From Azospirillum sp. RU38E (GTDB taxonomy: Bacteria; Pseudomonadota; Alphaproteobacteria; Azospirillales; Azospirillaceae), in NCBI RefSeq assembly GCF_900188385.1, contig NZ_FZOI01000002.1, positions 186,001 to 250,000 of the forward strand: a DNA stretch of 64,000 nt. Direction: 5' to 3'. The position numbers and the translations under genes were made by a program. Below are positions 36,013-44,426 of the stretch, one piece after another. The stretch's first letter is position 1. The number at the start of each line of letters is the position of its first letter. The notes beneath the pieces were generated by a model. The model was given only the letters and a program-made list of their open reading frames with translations, ran no database searches and was not told the DNA's origin.

Positions 36013-37092
36013 TTGACCCTTGATGCCATCTGCACCACGCGCGGCCCGCTGGGGCATATTCTGCTGAACCGGCCCAAGGCGCTGAACGCGCTGACCCTGC
36101 CGATGGTGGAGGTGATTGCCCCGGCCCTTGCCGCCTGGGCTGCCGATCCCGCCATCAAGGCGGTGGTGATCCGGGGGGCGGGCGACCGCGCCTTCTGTGC
36201 CGGGGGTGATGTGCGCGCCATCTGGGATGCCGGGCTGCAGCGCAAGCGTGGGGAAGGGGCGGGGGCGCTGACGGCGGCCTTTTTCGCCGGGGAATACCGG
36301 CTGAACCGCCAGATCAAGCATTTCCCCAAGCCCTATGTCGCCTTGATTGATGGCATCACCATGGGCGGCGGGGTCGGGCTGTCTGTCCATGGCAGCCACC
36401 GGGTGACGACAGAAAAGACGCTGCTGGCCATGCCGGAAACCGGCATCGGCCTGTTCCCGGATGTTGGCGGGACGTGGTTCCTACCCCGGCTGCCGGGGCG
36501 GTTGGGGCTCTATCTGGGGCTGACGGGCGCGCGGGTGACGGCGGGGGATCTGGCCTATGCCGGCATCGCCACGCACCATAGCCGCAGTGAGGCCCTGGAC
36601 GATCTGGAGCGCGACCTGGAAACGGCCTTGTCCAGTGCGCCCGATGCCAATTCGGCGGTGGAGGCGGTGTTGGGCCACCATGCCGCCACGCCGGACGAAC
36701 CCACCCTGCCGGCCCACCGCGACGCCATTGACCGCTGCTTTGATACCGACAGCATCGAGGGTATTTTCGCCAGGCTGGAGAATGAGGGCAGCGACTGGGC
36801 GGCCAAGACACTGGCCAGCTTGAAAACCATGTCCCCCACCAGCCTGAAAGTGACATTCGAGCAGTTGCGGCGGGGGGCCGAGCTGGAATTTGATGATTGT
36901 ATGCGGCTGGAATTCCGCATGACCCAGGCGGTGATGGATGGCCATGATTTTTATGAAGGCATCCGGTCCGTGCTGGTGGACAAGGACCGCAACCCGAAAT
37001 GGCAGCCGGCGAGCCTGGATGCGGTGGACCCCGCCTTCATCGCCCGCCATTTCGCCCCGCCAGCGGATGGCGACCTGACTTTTCCGGGCTGA
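36013..37092 (+). CDS. 3-hydroxyisobutyryl-CoA hydrolase (enoyl-CoA hydratase/isomerase family)
   Basis: The 359-residue crotonase-fold protein has HILLNRPKALNALTLPMVEV, GAGDRAFCAGGDVRAI, and the HIBCH-type long C-terminal part with KTLASLKTMSPTSLKVTFEQ and EFRMTQAVMDGHDFYEGIRS. It hydrolyses 3-hydroxyisobutyryl-CoA in valine breakdown. Mature length and the LFPDVGGTWFLPRL block separate it from plain enoyl-CoA hydratases. The start is a TTG with GGAGGA 8 bases before it; no ATG fits. The next step, 3-hydroxyisobutyrate dehydrogenase, lies downstream after a palindromic repeat. Confidence 0.9.
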   Translation: MTLDAICTTRGPLGHILLNRPKALNALTLPMVEVIAPALAAWAADPAIKAVVIRGAGDRAFCAGGDVRAIWDAGLQRKRGEGAGALTAAFFAGEYRLNRQIKHFPKPYVALIDGITMGGGVGLSVHGSHRVTTEKTLLAMPETGIGLFPDVGGTWFLPRLPGRLGLYLGLTGARVTAGDLAYAGIATHHSRSEALDDLERDLETALSSAPDANSAVEAVLGHHAATPDEPTLPAHRDAIDRCFDTDSIEGIFARLENEGSDWAAKTLASLKTMSPTSLKVTFEQLRRGAELEFDDCMRLEFRMTQAVMDGHDFYEGIRSVLVDKDRNPKWQPASLDAVDPAFIARHFAPPADGDLTFPG

Positions 37093-37135
37093 GTGTTGGT
37101 GCAGTGTAGGTGTAACAAAAATAGCTCTTACAACC

Positions 37136-37214
37136 GTCACCCCGGCGCAGGTCGGGGTCCAGTTTCGTAAAGCAAGGGGCCTGTGTTCTGGACCCCGACC
37201 TGCGCCGGGGTGAC
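37136..37214. repeat. Palindromic repeat copy 4 (79 bp)
   Basis: Arms GTCACCCCGGCGCAGGTCGG and CCGACCTGCGCCGGGGTGAC are complementary, with matched changes in both arms relative to the other copies. The core TTTCGTAAAGCAAGGGGCCT resembles copy 2. It lies between the hydrolase and dehydrogenase genes. Confidence 0.9.
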
Positions 37215-37284
37215 GGGATAGGATGGTTCAAATTGAATCAGACAGCCCCACCCCTCACATAATAACCTGATCGGGAGGAAGACC

Positions 37285-38172
37285 ATGGCGACGATTGCTT
37301 TCATCGGGCTTGGCAATATGGGCCTGCCGATGGCCAATAACCTGTTGAAGGGCGGGCATCGGGTGATCGGTGTCGATCTCGCCCCAGCCAATCTGGCCGC
37401 CGCCGCAGAAGCGGGGATTGAAACCGGGCCGGTGGCGGGTGAGGCTGCATCCCAGGCCGATGTGGTTGTCACCATGCTGCCCGCCGGCCCGCATGTGCGG
37501 GCCGTCTATGGCAATGCCGGCGGGGTGATCGATAGCGCCAAACCCGGCACCCTGTTCATCGACAGTTCCACCGTGGATGTGGACAGCGCCCGTGCTGTGG
37601 CGTCCCAGGCGGAAAAGGCGGGGCACCTGATGCTGGATGCCCCGGTTTCCGGCGGCACCGGCGGGGCGGCGGCGGGGACGCTGACCTTCATGGTCGGCGG
37701 GTCGGATGCGGCCTTTGACAAGGCCAAGCCCTATCTGGAACTGATGGGCAAGACCATCGTTCATGCCGGCGGCCCAGGCACCGGGCAGGCGGCGAAAATC
37801 TGCAATAACATGGTGCTGGGCATTTCCATGATCGCCGTGTCGGAGGCGTTTGCCCTGGCCGACAAGCTGGGCCTGGATCGACAGAAGCTGTTCGATATTT
37901 CCAGCAAATCGTCGGGCCAATGCTGGTCGCTGACCTCTTACTGCCCGGTGCCGGGGCCGGTGCCGACCTCGCCCGCCAACCGGGATTACCAGCCTGGTTT
38001 CGCGGTCGATATGATGTTGAAGGATTTGAAGCTGGCGCAGCAGGCGGCTGCCAGTGCCGGCGCATCAACCCCCCTTGGCGCGCAGGCGGCGGCGCTGTAT
38101 CAGCTATTTTCGGCGGCGGGCCATGGCGGGCTCGATTTCTCCGCCATCGTGAAAATGCTGCAGGGGAAATGA
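37285..38172 (+). CDS. mmsB: 3-hydroxyisobutyrate dehydrogenase
   Basis: The 295-residue beta-hydroxyacid dehydrogenase starts IAFIGLGNMGLPMANNLLKG (NAD-binding Rossmann fold). It shows the substrate-binding DAPVSGGTGGAAAGTLTFMV block and the catalytic Lys in GTGQAAKICNNMVLG. It oxidises 3-hydroxyisobutyrate to methylmalonate semialdehyde. GGGAGGAAG lies 5 bases before the ATG. The malonyl-CoA ligase gene starts 2 bases after its stop, so the two are coupled. No methylmalonate-semialdehyde dehydrogenase (mmsA) is in the window. Confidence 0.95.
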   Translation: MATIAFIGLGNMGLPMANNLLKGGHRVIGVDLAPANLAAAAEAGIETGPVAGEAASQADVVVTMLPAGPHVRAVYGNAGGVIDSAKPGTLFIDSSTVDVDSARAVASQAEKAGHLMLDAPVSGGTGGAAAGTLTFMVGGSDAAFDKAKPYLELMGKTIVHAGGPGTGQAAKICNNMVLGISMIAVSEAFALADKLGLDRQKLFDISSKSSGQCWSLTSYCPVPGPVPTSPANRDYQPGFAVDMMLKDLKLAQQAAASAGASTPLGAQAAALYQLFSAAGHGGLDFSAIVKMLQGK

Positions 38173-38174
38173 CC

Positions 38175-39725
38175 ATGGACGGCGTGAAAAGCGGCAACCT
38201 CTATCACCTGATTGAAAGCCGCTTTCCCGCCGATATGCAGGCCCGTTTCATCACCCTGATGGACGGGCCGCGCCAGGGCGTCTGGTACACATACGCCGAT
38301 CTGGTCTCCATCTCTGCCCGCTTCGCCCATGCCATGGTGCAACTGGGGGTGAAGCGGGGGGACCGGGTGGCGGTGCAGGTGGAAAAAAGTGCCGAAAACC
38401 TGTTCCTTTACCTCGCCACCCTGCGACTGGGTGCCATCTATCTGCCGCTGAACAGCGCCTATCAGAAGGCAGAAATCGCCTATTTTCTGGAAGATGCCGA
38501 ACCGGCTTTGTTCGTCTGCCGACCGGAGGATGAGGCCGGGATGCGGGAACTGGCCGCCCGCTATCATGTGCCAGCATTGGCCACCCTGGGCATTGCCGCC
38601 GATGGCAGCCTGCCGGACATGGCCCTGAATCTCAGCCATCATTTCGATACCGTACCGATGGCGGCGGATGATCTGGCGGCGATCCTCTACACGTCTGGCA
38701 CCACCGGGCGGTCAAAGGGGGCGATGACCAGCCATGGCAATCTGGCCAGCAACGCCCTGACCTTGCATCAGTTTTGGGGGTTCAAGACAGGTGACGTGCT
38801 GCTGCACGCCTTGCCGATTTTCCATGTACATGGGCTGTTCGTTGCCACCAACACCACCTTGTTGAACGGCGGTTCCATGCTGTTTTTGGGCAAGTTCGAT
38901 GCTGACCGGCTGGTGGAATTGCTGCCGCAGGCCACGGTTCTGATGGGCGTGCCCACCTTCTATACCCGCCTGCTGGCCCAACCTGGCTTTACCCGCGATC
39001 TGGTGGCGCAGATGCGCCTGTTCATCAGCGGGTCCGCCCCGCTGCTGGCCGATACGCACCGGGAATTCAGCGAACGTACCGGCCATGCCATCCTTGAACG
39101 TTATGGCATGACGGAAGGCGGCATGATCACCTCCAATCCGCTGGTGGGTGACAGGGTGCCAGGCACGGTAGGCTTCCCCCTGCCGGGGGTGGAATTGCGC
39201 ATTACCGATGATCAGGGGCAGGCCGTGCCCACCGGCACGATTGGCCAGATTGAATTCAAAGGCCCCAATCTTTTCAAAGGTTACTGGAAGAAACCTGAGA
39301 AGACGGCTGAGGATATGCGGGCCGATGGTTTCTTCATCACCGGTGATGTCGGCAAGCTGGATGAACGCGGCTATGTGCATATTGTCGGTCGCGCCAAGGA
39401 TTTGATCATCTGCGGCGGCTTCAACGTCTACCCCAAGGAGGTGGAGACGTTCCTGGATGGGCTTGATGGCGTGGTGGAAAGCGCCGTCATCGGCCTGCCG
39501 CACCCGGATTTCGGGGAGGCGGTGGCCGCCATCGTACAGAAAAAGCCGGGCCGTGATGATGTGACGGAAGCCGGCCTGATCGCCCAGACAAAGGAAGCCC
39601 TGGCCAATTTCAAGGTGCCCAAGCGCATCTGGTTTGTGGAGGAACTGCCCCGCAACCAGATGGGCAAGGTGCAGAAGGCGGCCCTGCGGGAACAGCACAA
39701 GGCCAGCTTCACCGGCCCCGCATAG
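38175..39725 (+). CDS. matB: Malonyl-CoA synthetase (AMP-forming)
   Basis: The 516-residue ANL-superfamily enzyme has the P-loop YTSGTTGRSKGAMTSHGNL and the A5 block ERYGMTEGGMITSNPLVGDR. It also has DGFFITGDVGKLDERGYVHI, the hinge region GRAKDLIICGGFNVYPKEVE, and the catalytic Lys in RNQMGKVQKAAL. The N-terminus and the TEGGMITSNP pocket match malonate/methylmalonate-CoA ligases. ATG 38175 follows AGGGGAA at good spacing; the much longer open frame upstream overlaps mmsB and is rejected. It would feed malonate or methylmalonate to CoA esters. Confidence 0.88.
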   Translation: MDGVKSGNLYHLIESRFPADMQARFITLMDGPRQGVWYTYADLVSISARFAHAMVQLGVKRGDRVAVQVEKSAENLFLYLATLRLGAIYLPLNSAYQKAEIAYFLEDAEPALFVCRPEDEAGMRELAARYHVPALATLGIAADGSLPDMALNLSHHFDTVPMAADDLAAILYTSGTTGRSKGAMTSHGNLASNALTLHQFWGFKTGDVLLHALPIFHVHGLFVATNTTLLNGGSMLFLGKFDADRLVELLPQATVLMGVPTFYTRLLAQPGFTRDLVAQMRLFISGSAPLLADTHREFSERTGHAILERYGMTEGGMITSNPLVGDRVPGTVGFPLPGVELRITDDQGQAVPTGTIGQIEFKGPNLFKGYWKKPEKTAEDMRADGFFITGDVGKLDERGYVHIVGRAKDLIICGGFNVYPKEVETFLDGLDGVVESAVIGLPHPDFGEAVAAIVQKKPGRDDVTEAGLIAQTKEALANFKVPKRIWFVEELPRNQMGKVQKAALREQHKASFTGPA

Positions 39726-39815
39726 TCTGCACCCGGCCCGCCATACCCCACGCCACGTGCCCTGCCGCGGCCAATATGGTTTGCTGGCCGACATTAGCGT
39801 TTATCGGCGGGCTAT

Positions 39816-41333
39816 ATGCGTATCCTGATCATCAATCCGGCCACGGAAAGCCCCGGTTATCATTCCGGGGAGGTGTTTGCCGCTGCCGGCTTGGCCGCCC
39901 GCACGCCGGTGGCGGACCTTGCCATCACCACGGTTGCCGCCTTCGTGCCGTCGGACTGGGAAATCCGGCTGGTGGATGAGATGATCCAGCCGTTGGATAT
40001 TGAGGAGGCCGCCGGCTGGTGCGATATCGTAGCGATTACCGGCAAGGTGACGCAGCGCAACCGGATGATCGAACTGGCCGCCCTTTTCCGGGCGCGAGGG
40101 CGGACGGTGATGATCGGCGGCTCCTATGCGTCGCTCTCCACCGACGATATCCGCCCCCATGCCGATGTGCTGGTGACCGGGGAGATTGAGGATATTGCCG
40201 CCGGCCTGTTCGCAGATCTGGCTGCCGGCACGCCCCGCCCGCATTACCAGGGCGGCAAGCCCGACCTGCGCTCCTCCCCCGTGCCGCGCTGGGATTTGTA
40301 TCACAATGACGGGGCCTTGATGGGGACGCTGCAAACCTCCCGCGGATGCCCGTTCCAGTGTGATTTCTGCGACGTGATCCAATATCTGGGCCGCAAGCAG
40401 CGGCACAAGGATGCCGCCCAGGTGCGGGCGGAACTGGACGGTCTGTACCGCCACGGCTATCGCAGCATCTTCCTGGCCGATGATAATTTCACCGTCTATC
40501 GCCAGCACGCCCACGCCATATTGGATGTGCTGCGTGAATGGCAGGTGGGGCGAGCGCCGCATGAACAATTGCGCTTCATGACCCAAGCATCGCTGGATCT
40601 GGCCCGCGACGCAACCCTGATGAAAGCCTGCGTCAGCGCCGGGCTGGATACGGTTTTCATCGGCATTGAAACCGTGAATGAGGAAAGTTTGCGCGGTGCC
40701 GGTAAACGTCAGAACCTCTATCAGGACACAAATATCGCCCTGCAAGCCATTGTGAATGCGGGTATTGCCATACAGGGTGGCATGGTGGTCGGCTTTGATG
40801 GTGACCGGCCGGATATTTTCGGCACGCTTTATGACTTCATGCAATCATCGCCGGTGCCACTGTTCAGCACCGGCGCCTTAGTGGCCCCACCCGGCACGCC
40901 GCTGCATGATCGGCTGAAGGCGGAGGGGCGCCTGGTGGGGGCCGATTGGCAGAGCGCCGGCAGCTTCACCACCAATATCCAGCCCCTGCATATGAGCCGA
41001 CAGGCCCTGCTGGAAGGGGTGCGCGATCTGGTTCACCAAGCCTATGCCCCATTGGCATTTGAGAAAAGAATGATGAATTTTCTCATTGCATTCCAGGGTG
41101 GAGTTAAACAGGAACCGCAACGGATGCCAATTGCAGATGATGTGCGTACCCTGCTGAAATTCATCGCCCGTTTCGGCTTGGCGGAAAAGGCCATGGTGCT
41201 GCGCCTGCTTGCCATTGCCCAGGAATATCCGCCGGCACAGCCCCATCTGCTGGCCTATCTCGTCCGCTATGCCCAAATCCGCTACATGCTGGATCAGGTG
41301 GATCGGGGCGGTGTCACCACCAAGGCGGCGTAA
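39816..41333 (+). CDS. B12-binding-domain radical SAM protein
   Basis: The 505-residue protein has an N-terminal cobalamin-binding-like fold (MRILIINPATESPGYHSGEV, DIVAITGKVTQRNRMIELAA, VMIGGSYAS) without an obvious DxHxxG. The radical SAM core follows with the cluster motif SRGCPFQCDFCDV (Cys-x3-Cys-x2-Cys) and IFLADDNFTV. The C-terminal DUF4070-like part contains TGALVAPPGTPLHDRLKAEG. Relatives include methyltransferases and cyclisation enzymes of hopanoid, bacteriochlorophyll or natural product paths. Substrate unknown. It stands alone between matB and the LodA gene. Confidence 0.9.
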   Translation: MRILIINPATESPGYHSGEVFAAAGLAARTPVADLAITTVAAFVPSDWEIRLVDEMIQPLDIEEAAGWCDIVAITGKVTQRNRMIELAALFRARGRTVMIGGSYASLSTDDIRPHADVLVTGEIEDIAAGLFADLAAGTPRPHYQGGKPDLRSSPVPRWDLYHNDGALMGTLQTSRGCPFQCDFCDVIQYLGRKQRHKDAAQVRAELDGLYRHGYRSIFLADDNFTVYRQHAHAILDVLREWQVGRAPHEQLRFMTQASLDLARDATLMKACVSAGLDTVFIGIETVNEESLRGAGKRQNLYQDTNIALQAIVNAGIAIQGGMVVGFDGDRPDIFGTLYDFMQSSPVPLFSTGALVAPPGTPLHDRLKAEGRLVGADWQSAGSFTTNIQPLHMSRQALLEGVRDLVHQAYAPLAFEKRMMNFLIAFQGGVKQEPQRMPIADDVRTLLKFIARFGLAEKAMVLRLLAIAQEYPPAQPHLLAYLVRYAQIRYMLDQVDRGGVTTKAA

Positions 41334-41373
41334 CCCTGGCACCGCAGGCATATAACTTTTAACATTATTAATG

Positions 41374-41388
41374 GTTGAAATTTCCAAC
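41374..41388. promoter_or_regulatory. 15-bp imperfect palindrome upstream of the LodA-like gene
   Basis: GTTGAAATTTCCAAC has matching GTTG/CAAC ends and partly matching inner bases. It lies in an AT-rich 115-base gap, 60 bases before the LodA-like start. It may be an operator but does not match the RTCCRY-N3-GTGGAY motif found further on. Confidence 0.3.
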
Positions 41389-41448
41389 AGTCTCGCACAA
41401 CCTTGCATACCCGCTGGACGGGAGCAGGAATAAGGCGAGGAAGCGGTC

Positions 41449-43329
41449 ATGAGCAGCCATTTATCCGCCCAGGATGACACGATTGTCAGCGCGGCGATTT
41501 ATCCGCCGATTGGCATTGCTCGCGTCGGCAACAGCCCGACGGAATGGTATTATGGGCCGGAAATTCCTGAGCCGCCGCCCCACCCGCCGGGTTTTTACCG
41601 TGACAGCACCGGGGCGCTGAAGCGGGAAGCGGCGCGCTTCCGCGTCTATGGCCTGAACGCCCAGGGCGTTGCTGTCAAGGAATTGACCGGTGCCGATGGG
41701 GTGGAGATTGAATGGACCGTCCATCTGGCCAACCAGAAGGCCGCCTGGTACGAATTCCAGATCGCCCTGGACATTCCGGAGGCGGCGTTGGCCGCCCCCT
41801 CCTATCGCCGTAATGCCCAGGTGGAGGATCGTGCCTCCCTGGTGATTGATCCCGGCGCGCGCAGCATCAGCGGCACAAACCATGCGCCGGTGGCCTTTGA
41901 CAGCGGTCATTTTGTTGGCAAGCCGGTTTATCTGGGTGAATTGCGTACCGATGGGGCGGGGCGTCTGGTGGTGCTGGGCGGTTATGGCAAATCCGCCTCC
42001 TATAATGGCGCCCCGGCCGTGACCTATGGCAATAATGATGGTTGGCATGATGATACGGCCGATGGGCCGGTCACGGCGACCGTGAAGCTGAATGGCCAGC
42101 CCCTGACCGTCGCACCGGCCTGGATTGTGACATGCCCGCCCAATTACGGGCCGCAGCAGAAATCCGTGCGCACCATGTGGGATCTGATGCGTCAGATCGC
42201 CATCACATCAGGCTTCCTGCCCAAGCTGAAGCAACCCTCCTTCACCGCTGACATCCTGCCGATCTTTGAACGGTTGAGCGACCTGCAATGGGTGAATGAA
42301 GGCTTCTACCGGGGCTTCGGCTGGGGCTCGCCCTTTGATTTCACCAGCGATGCCTGGAAGGTGAAACTCGCCGATCCGTCGGCGGAGAATGCGGAAAACC
42401 GCCGGCAGCTTTATAACCAGTTCCGGCAGAGCGACCGTGACAGCTGGTCCCCGGTGCCCTGGCCCTGGATCTATGGCGACGCGATGGGGGAATTGAAGGG
42501 CAAGACCCCGCGTCAGTTCACCGAACTGACGCCAACCCAGCTGACCTTCCTGCAACAATGGGCCGCCGGGAATTTCATTGCCGATTATGACCCGGACGCC
42601 CGTAAGCCGGCGGACCTGGAAGAATTGCCTGTCGCCGAACAGCCCGAAGCCCTGACCAGGGCCGCATTGGAATTCTGTCTGGCCGATGCCTTCCATCCGG
42701 GGTGCGAGATGACTTGGCCGGTCCGATCGCTCAACATGTATATGGGGGCCTTCCGCTTCCTCCATGCCCCGACCGGCAGTGCGGAGCCTGATTATGGCCC
42801 GGTGATGACCACGGAAATCTGCGAGACACCGCAGGGGCCGCTTTGGGGGCAGCGGCCCGGTTCCATCACCCGCTGGATGGCTGTGCCATGGCAGACCGAT
42901 ACGGCCAGCTGCCGGTCGGGCTATGACAAGACATATGATCCCTATCTGCCCACCTTCTGGCCGGCCCGCGTGCCCAATCAGGTGCTGACGCCCAGCGCCT
43001 ATGCCAAGGTGATGGATGCCAGCCTGACGCCGGAAGAGCGCCTGTCCGCCTTTGCCAGCCGCCAGGATTGGGATGATACGCTGGGGGCCGGCACCTACAT
43101 CGCCCAGATCAACGCCATGGCCAACAATATCGATCTGGTGGCGGTGGTCGATGTCATGCCAGGCCCGACAGATGGTATCGCCCTGCCGCCGGTCATGCAG
43201 GTGGCGGATCGGGAGGCGGCACCCAAGGCCGGGCTGCTGGGAGCGGCCCGGGCCGGGGCTGAAACCGAAGGCATTGATTGGTCCGACATTGACAAGGTGC
43301 GGGGCAGCCGTAACCGTCGGCGGGACTGA
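41449..43329 (+). CDS. LodA/GoxA-like cysteine tryptophylquinone oxidase
   Basis: The 626-residue protein belongs to the LodA family of amino-acid oxidases (lysine epsilon-oxidase, glycine oxidase). It starts near IYPPIGIARVGNSPTEWYYG, the family's opening, and shows AWIVTCPPNYGPQQKSVRTM. The cofactor region is readable: Cys419 in DAFHPGCEMTW and Trp481 in RWMAVPWQTDTASCRSGY are the likely cross-linked pair. The family makes hydrogen peroxide plus aldehyde or keto acid and ammonia. No signal peptide is seen. A flavoprotein partner of the LodB type follows 5 bases later, as required for cofactor maturation. Substrate not predictable. Confidence 0.9.
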   Translation: MSSHLSAQDDTIVSAAIYPPIGIARVGNSPTEWYYGPEIPEPPPHPPGFYRDSTGALKREAARFRVYGLNAQGVAVKELTGADGVEIEWTVHLANQKAAWYEFQIALDIPEAALAAPSYRRNAQVEDRASLVIDPGARSISGTNHAPVAFDSGHFVGKPVYLGELRTDGAGRLVVLGGYGKSASYNGAPAVTYGNNDGWHDDTADGPVTATVKLNGQPLTVAPAWIVTCPPNYGPQQKSVRTMWDLMRQIAITSGFLPKLKQPSFTADILPIFERLSDLQWVNEGFYRGFGWGSPFDFTSDAWKVKLADPSAENAENRRQLYNQFRQSDRDSWSPVPWPWIYGDAMGELKGKTPRQFTELTPTQLTFLQQWAAGNFIADYDPDARKPADLEELPVAEQPEALTRAALEFCLADAFHPGCEMTWPVRSLNMYMGAFRFLHAPTGSAEPDYGPVMTTEICETPQGPLWGQRPGSITRWMAVPWQTDTASCRSGYDKTYDPYLPTFWPARVPNQVLTPSAYAKVMDASLTPEERLSAFASRQDWDDTLGAGTYIAQINAMANNIDLVAVVDVMPGPTDGIALPPVMQVADREAAPKAGLLGAARAGAETEGIDWSDIDKVRGSRNRRRD

Positions 43330-43334
43330 AACGT

Positions 43335-44426
43335 TTGGCCGATATCGATGTGCTGATCATCGGCGCCGGGCCGGCGGGTTGTGCCACAGCCTTGTCGCTG
43401 GCGGGCAAACGCTCGGTCCTGCTGCTGGATCGGCGGGAAGGGCCCCTGGTGCGGGTGGGCGAAGGCCTGCCCGCCGCTGCCGGTCGGATTTTGACCGATC
43501 TGGGGGTGATGGCGGGTTTTCAGACGCAGGGCCATGCGCCCTGCCACGGGCAATTATCCCGCTGGGGTGGGGATCGGCTGGTGGAACGCGATGCCCTGCG
43601 CGATCCCTATGGCCCTGGCTGGCATCTGGACCGCGCCCGTTTCGATGCGCTGTTGCGCGATGAAGCCACGTCGCGGGGGGCCCGACTGCTGGCTCCGGCG
43701 GAGCTGGCGGGCGTGGTGTCGGTGGATGGCGGTTGGCAGGTGCAGCTGACGGGGGCAGGGGCGGTGACGGCGCGCCTGCTGGTGGATGCCGGCGGCCGCA
43801 CCGCCCCGCTTGCCCGCGCGCTGGGGCAGCGCCCCGTCGCAGAAGACGGGCTTGCCTGTGCCTGGACGCATCTGCCGGATAATGGCCGCCATCCCGGCAT
43901 GACCTTGATTGAAGCGGAGGAACAGGGATGGTGGTACAGCGCCCCGCTGCCCGGTCGCCGCCGCATCCTGGCCTTTCACAGCGATGCCGATCTGGCGGCA
44001 GCGCGTGAGGTGCGCGACCGGGCCGGGCTGTTGGCGCGGGCTGCAAATATCGGATTGATGGCCCCGCTGCTGCCAGCGGCGGGGGTGCCGGATGATCTGG
44101 CCGGCGGCTTCACGGCCGCGCATAGTGCCAGTCTGGCACAGCCGGCGGGGCCGGGTTGGTTTGCCTGTGGGGATGCCGCGGGCTGTTTCGATCCGCTCTC
44201 ATCCCAGGGGCTGTTCAACGCGCTTTATACCGGGCTGGTCACCGGTCAGGCCGCTGATCGCGCCCTTGCCGGTGACCCCGCCGGTGCCATGGCCCTGTAT
44301 CTGGATCGGTTGGAAAGCATCCGATCCGCCTATCGCACCCACCTGTCCGCTTGGTACGGGTTGGAACGGCGTTGGCCGAACAGTCCGTTCTGGGCCCGAC
44401 GGCACGCCAAAGCAGCGCCCCGTTAA
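43335..44426 (+). CDS. LodB-like FAD-dependent maturation protein
   Basis: The 363-residue flavoprotein has the N-terminal dinucleotide fold VLIIGAGPAGCATALSLAGK, a GEGLPAAAGRIL segment and the second FAD motif GPGWFACGDAAGCFDPLSSQG, like tryptophan-halogenase/LodB-type monooxygenases. Adjacent to a LodA-like gene it is the expected modifier that installs the tryptophylquinone. The start is a TTG five bases after the LodA stop, with GGCGGGA upstream, so translation is probably coupled. Its stop shares a TTAA with the stop of the convergent FAD oxidase gene (4-base overlap). Confidence 0.87.
   Translation: MADIDVLIIGAGPAGCATALSLAGKRSVLLLDRREGPLVRVGEGLPAAAGRILTDLGVMAGFQTQGHAPCHGQLSRWGGDRLVERDALRDPYGPGWHLDRARFDALLRDEATSRGARLLAPAELAGVVSVDGGWQVQLTGAGAVTARLLVDAGGRTAPLARALGQRPVAEDGLACAWTHLPDNGRHPGMTLIEAEEQGWWYSAPLPGRRRILAFHSDADLAAAREVRDRAGLLARAANIGLMAPLLPAAGVPDDLAGGFTAAHSASLAQPAGPGWFACGDAAGCFDPLSSQGLFNALYTGLVTGQAADRALAGDPAGAMALYLDRLESIRSAYRTHLSAWYGLERRWPNSPFWARRHAKAAPR

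Noticed and set aside
26026-37214. CRISPR array
   Set aside because: The four repeats are kilobases apart, in both orientations and palindromic; there are no regularly spaced repeats or cas genes anywhere in the window.
37920-38174. N-terminal extension of matB by 85 codons
   Set aside because: It overlaps the conserved C-terminal half of mmsB in another frame, and the ATG at 38175 has a good ribosome site and matches the family start.
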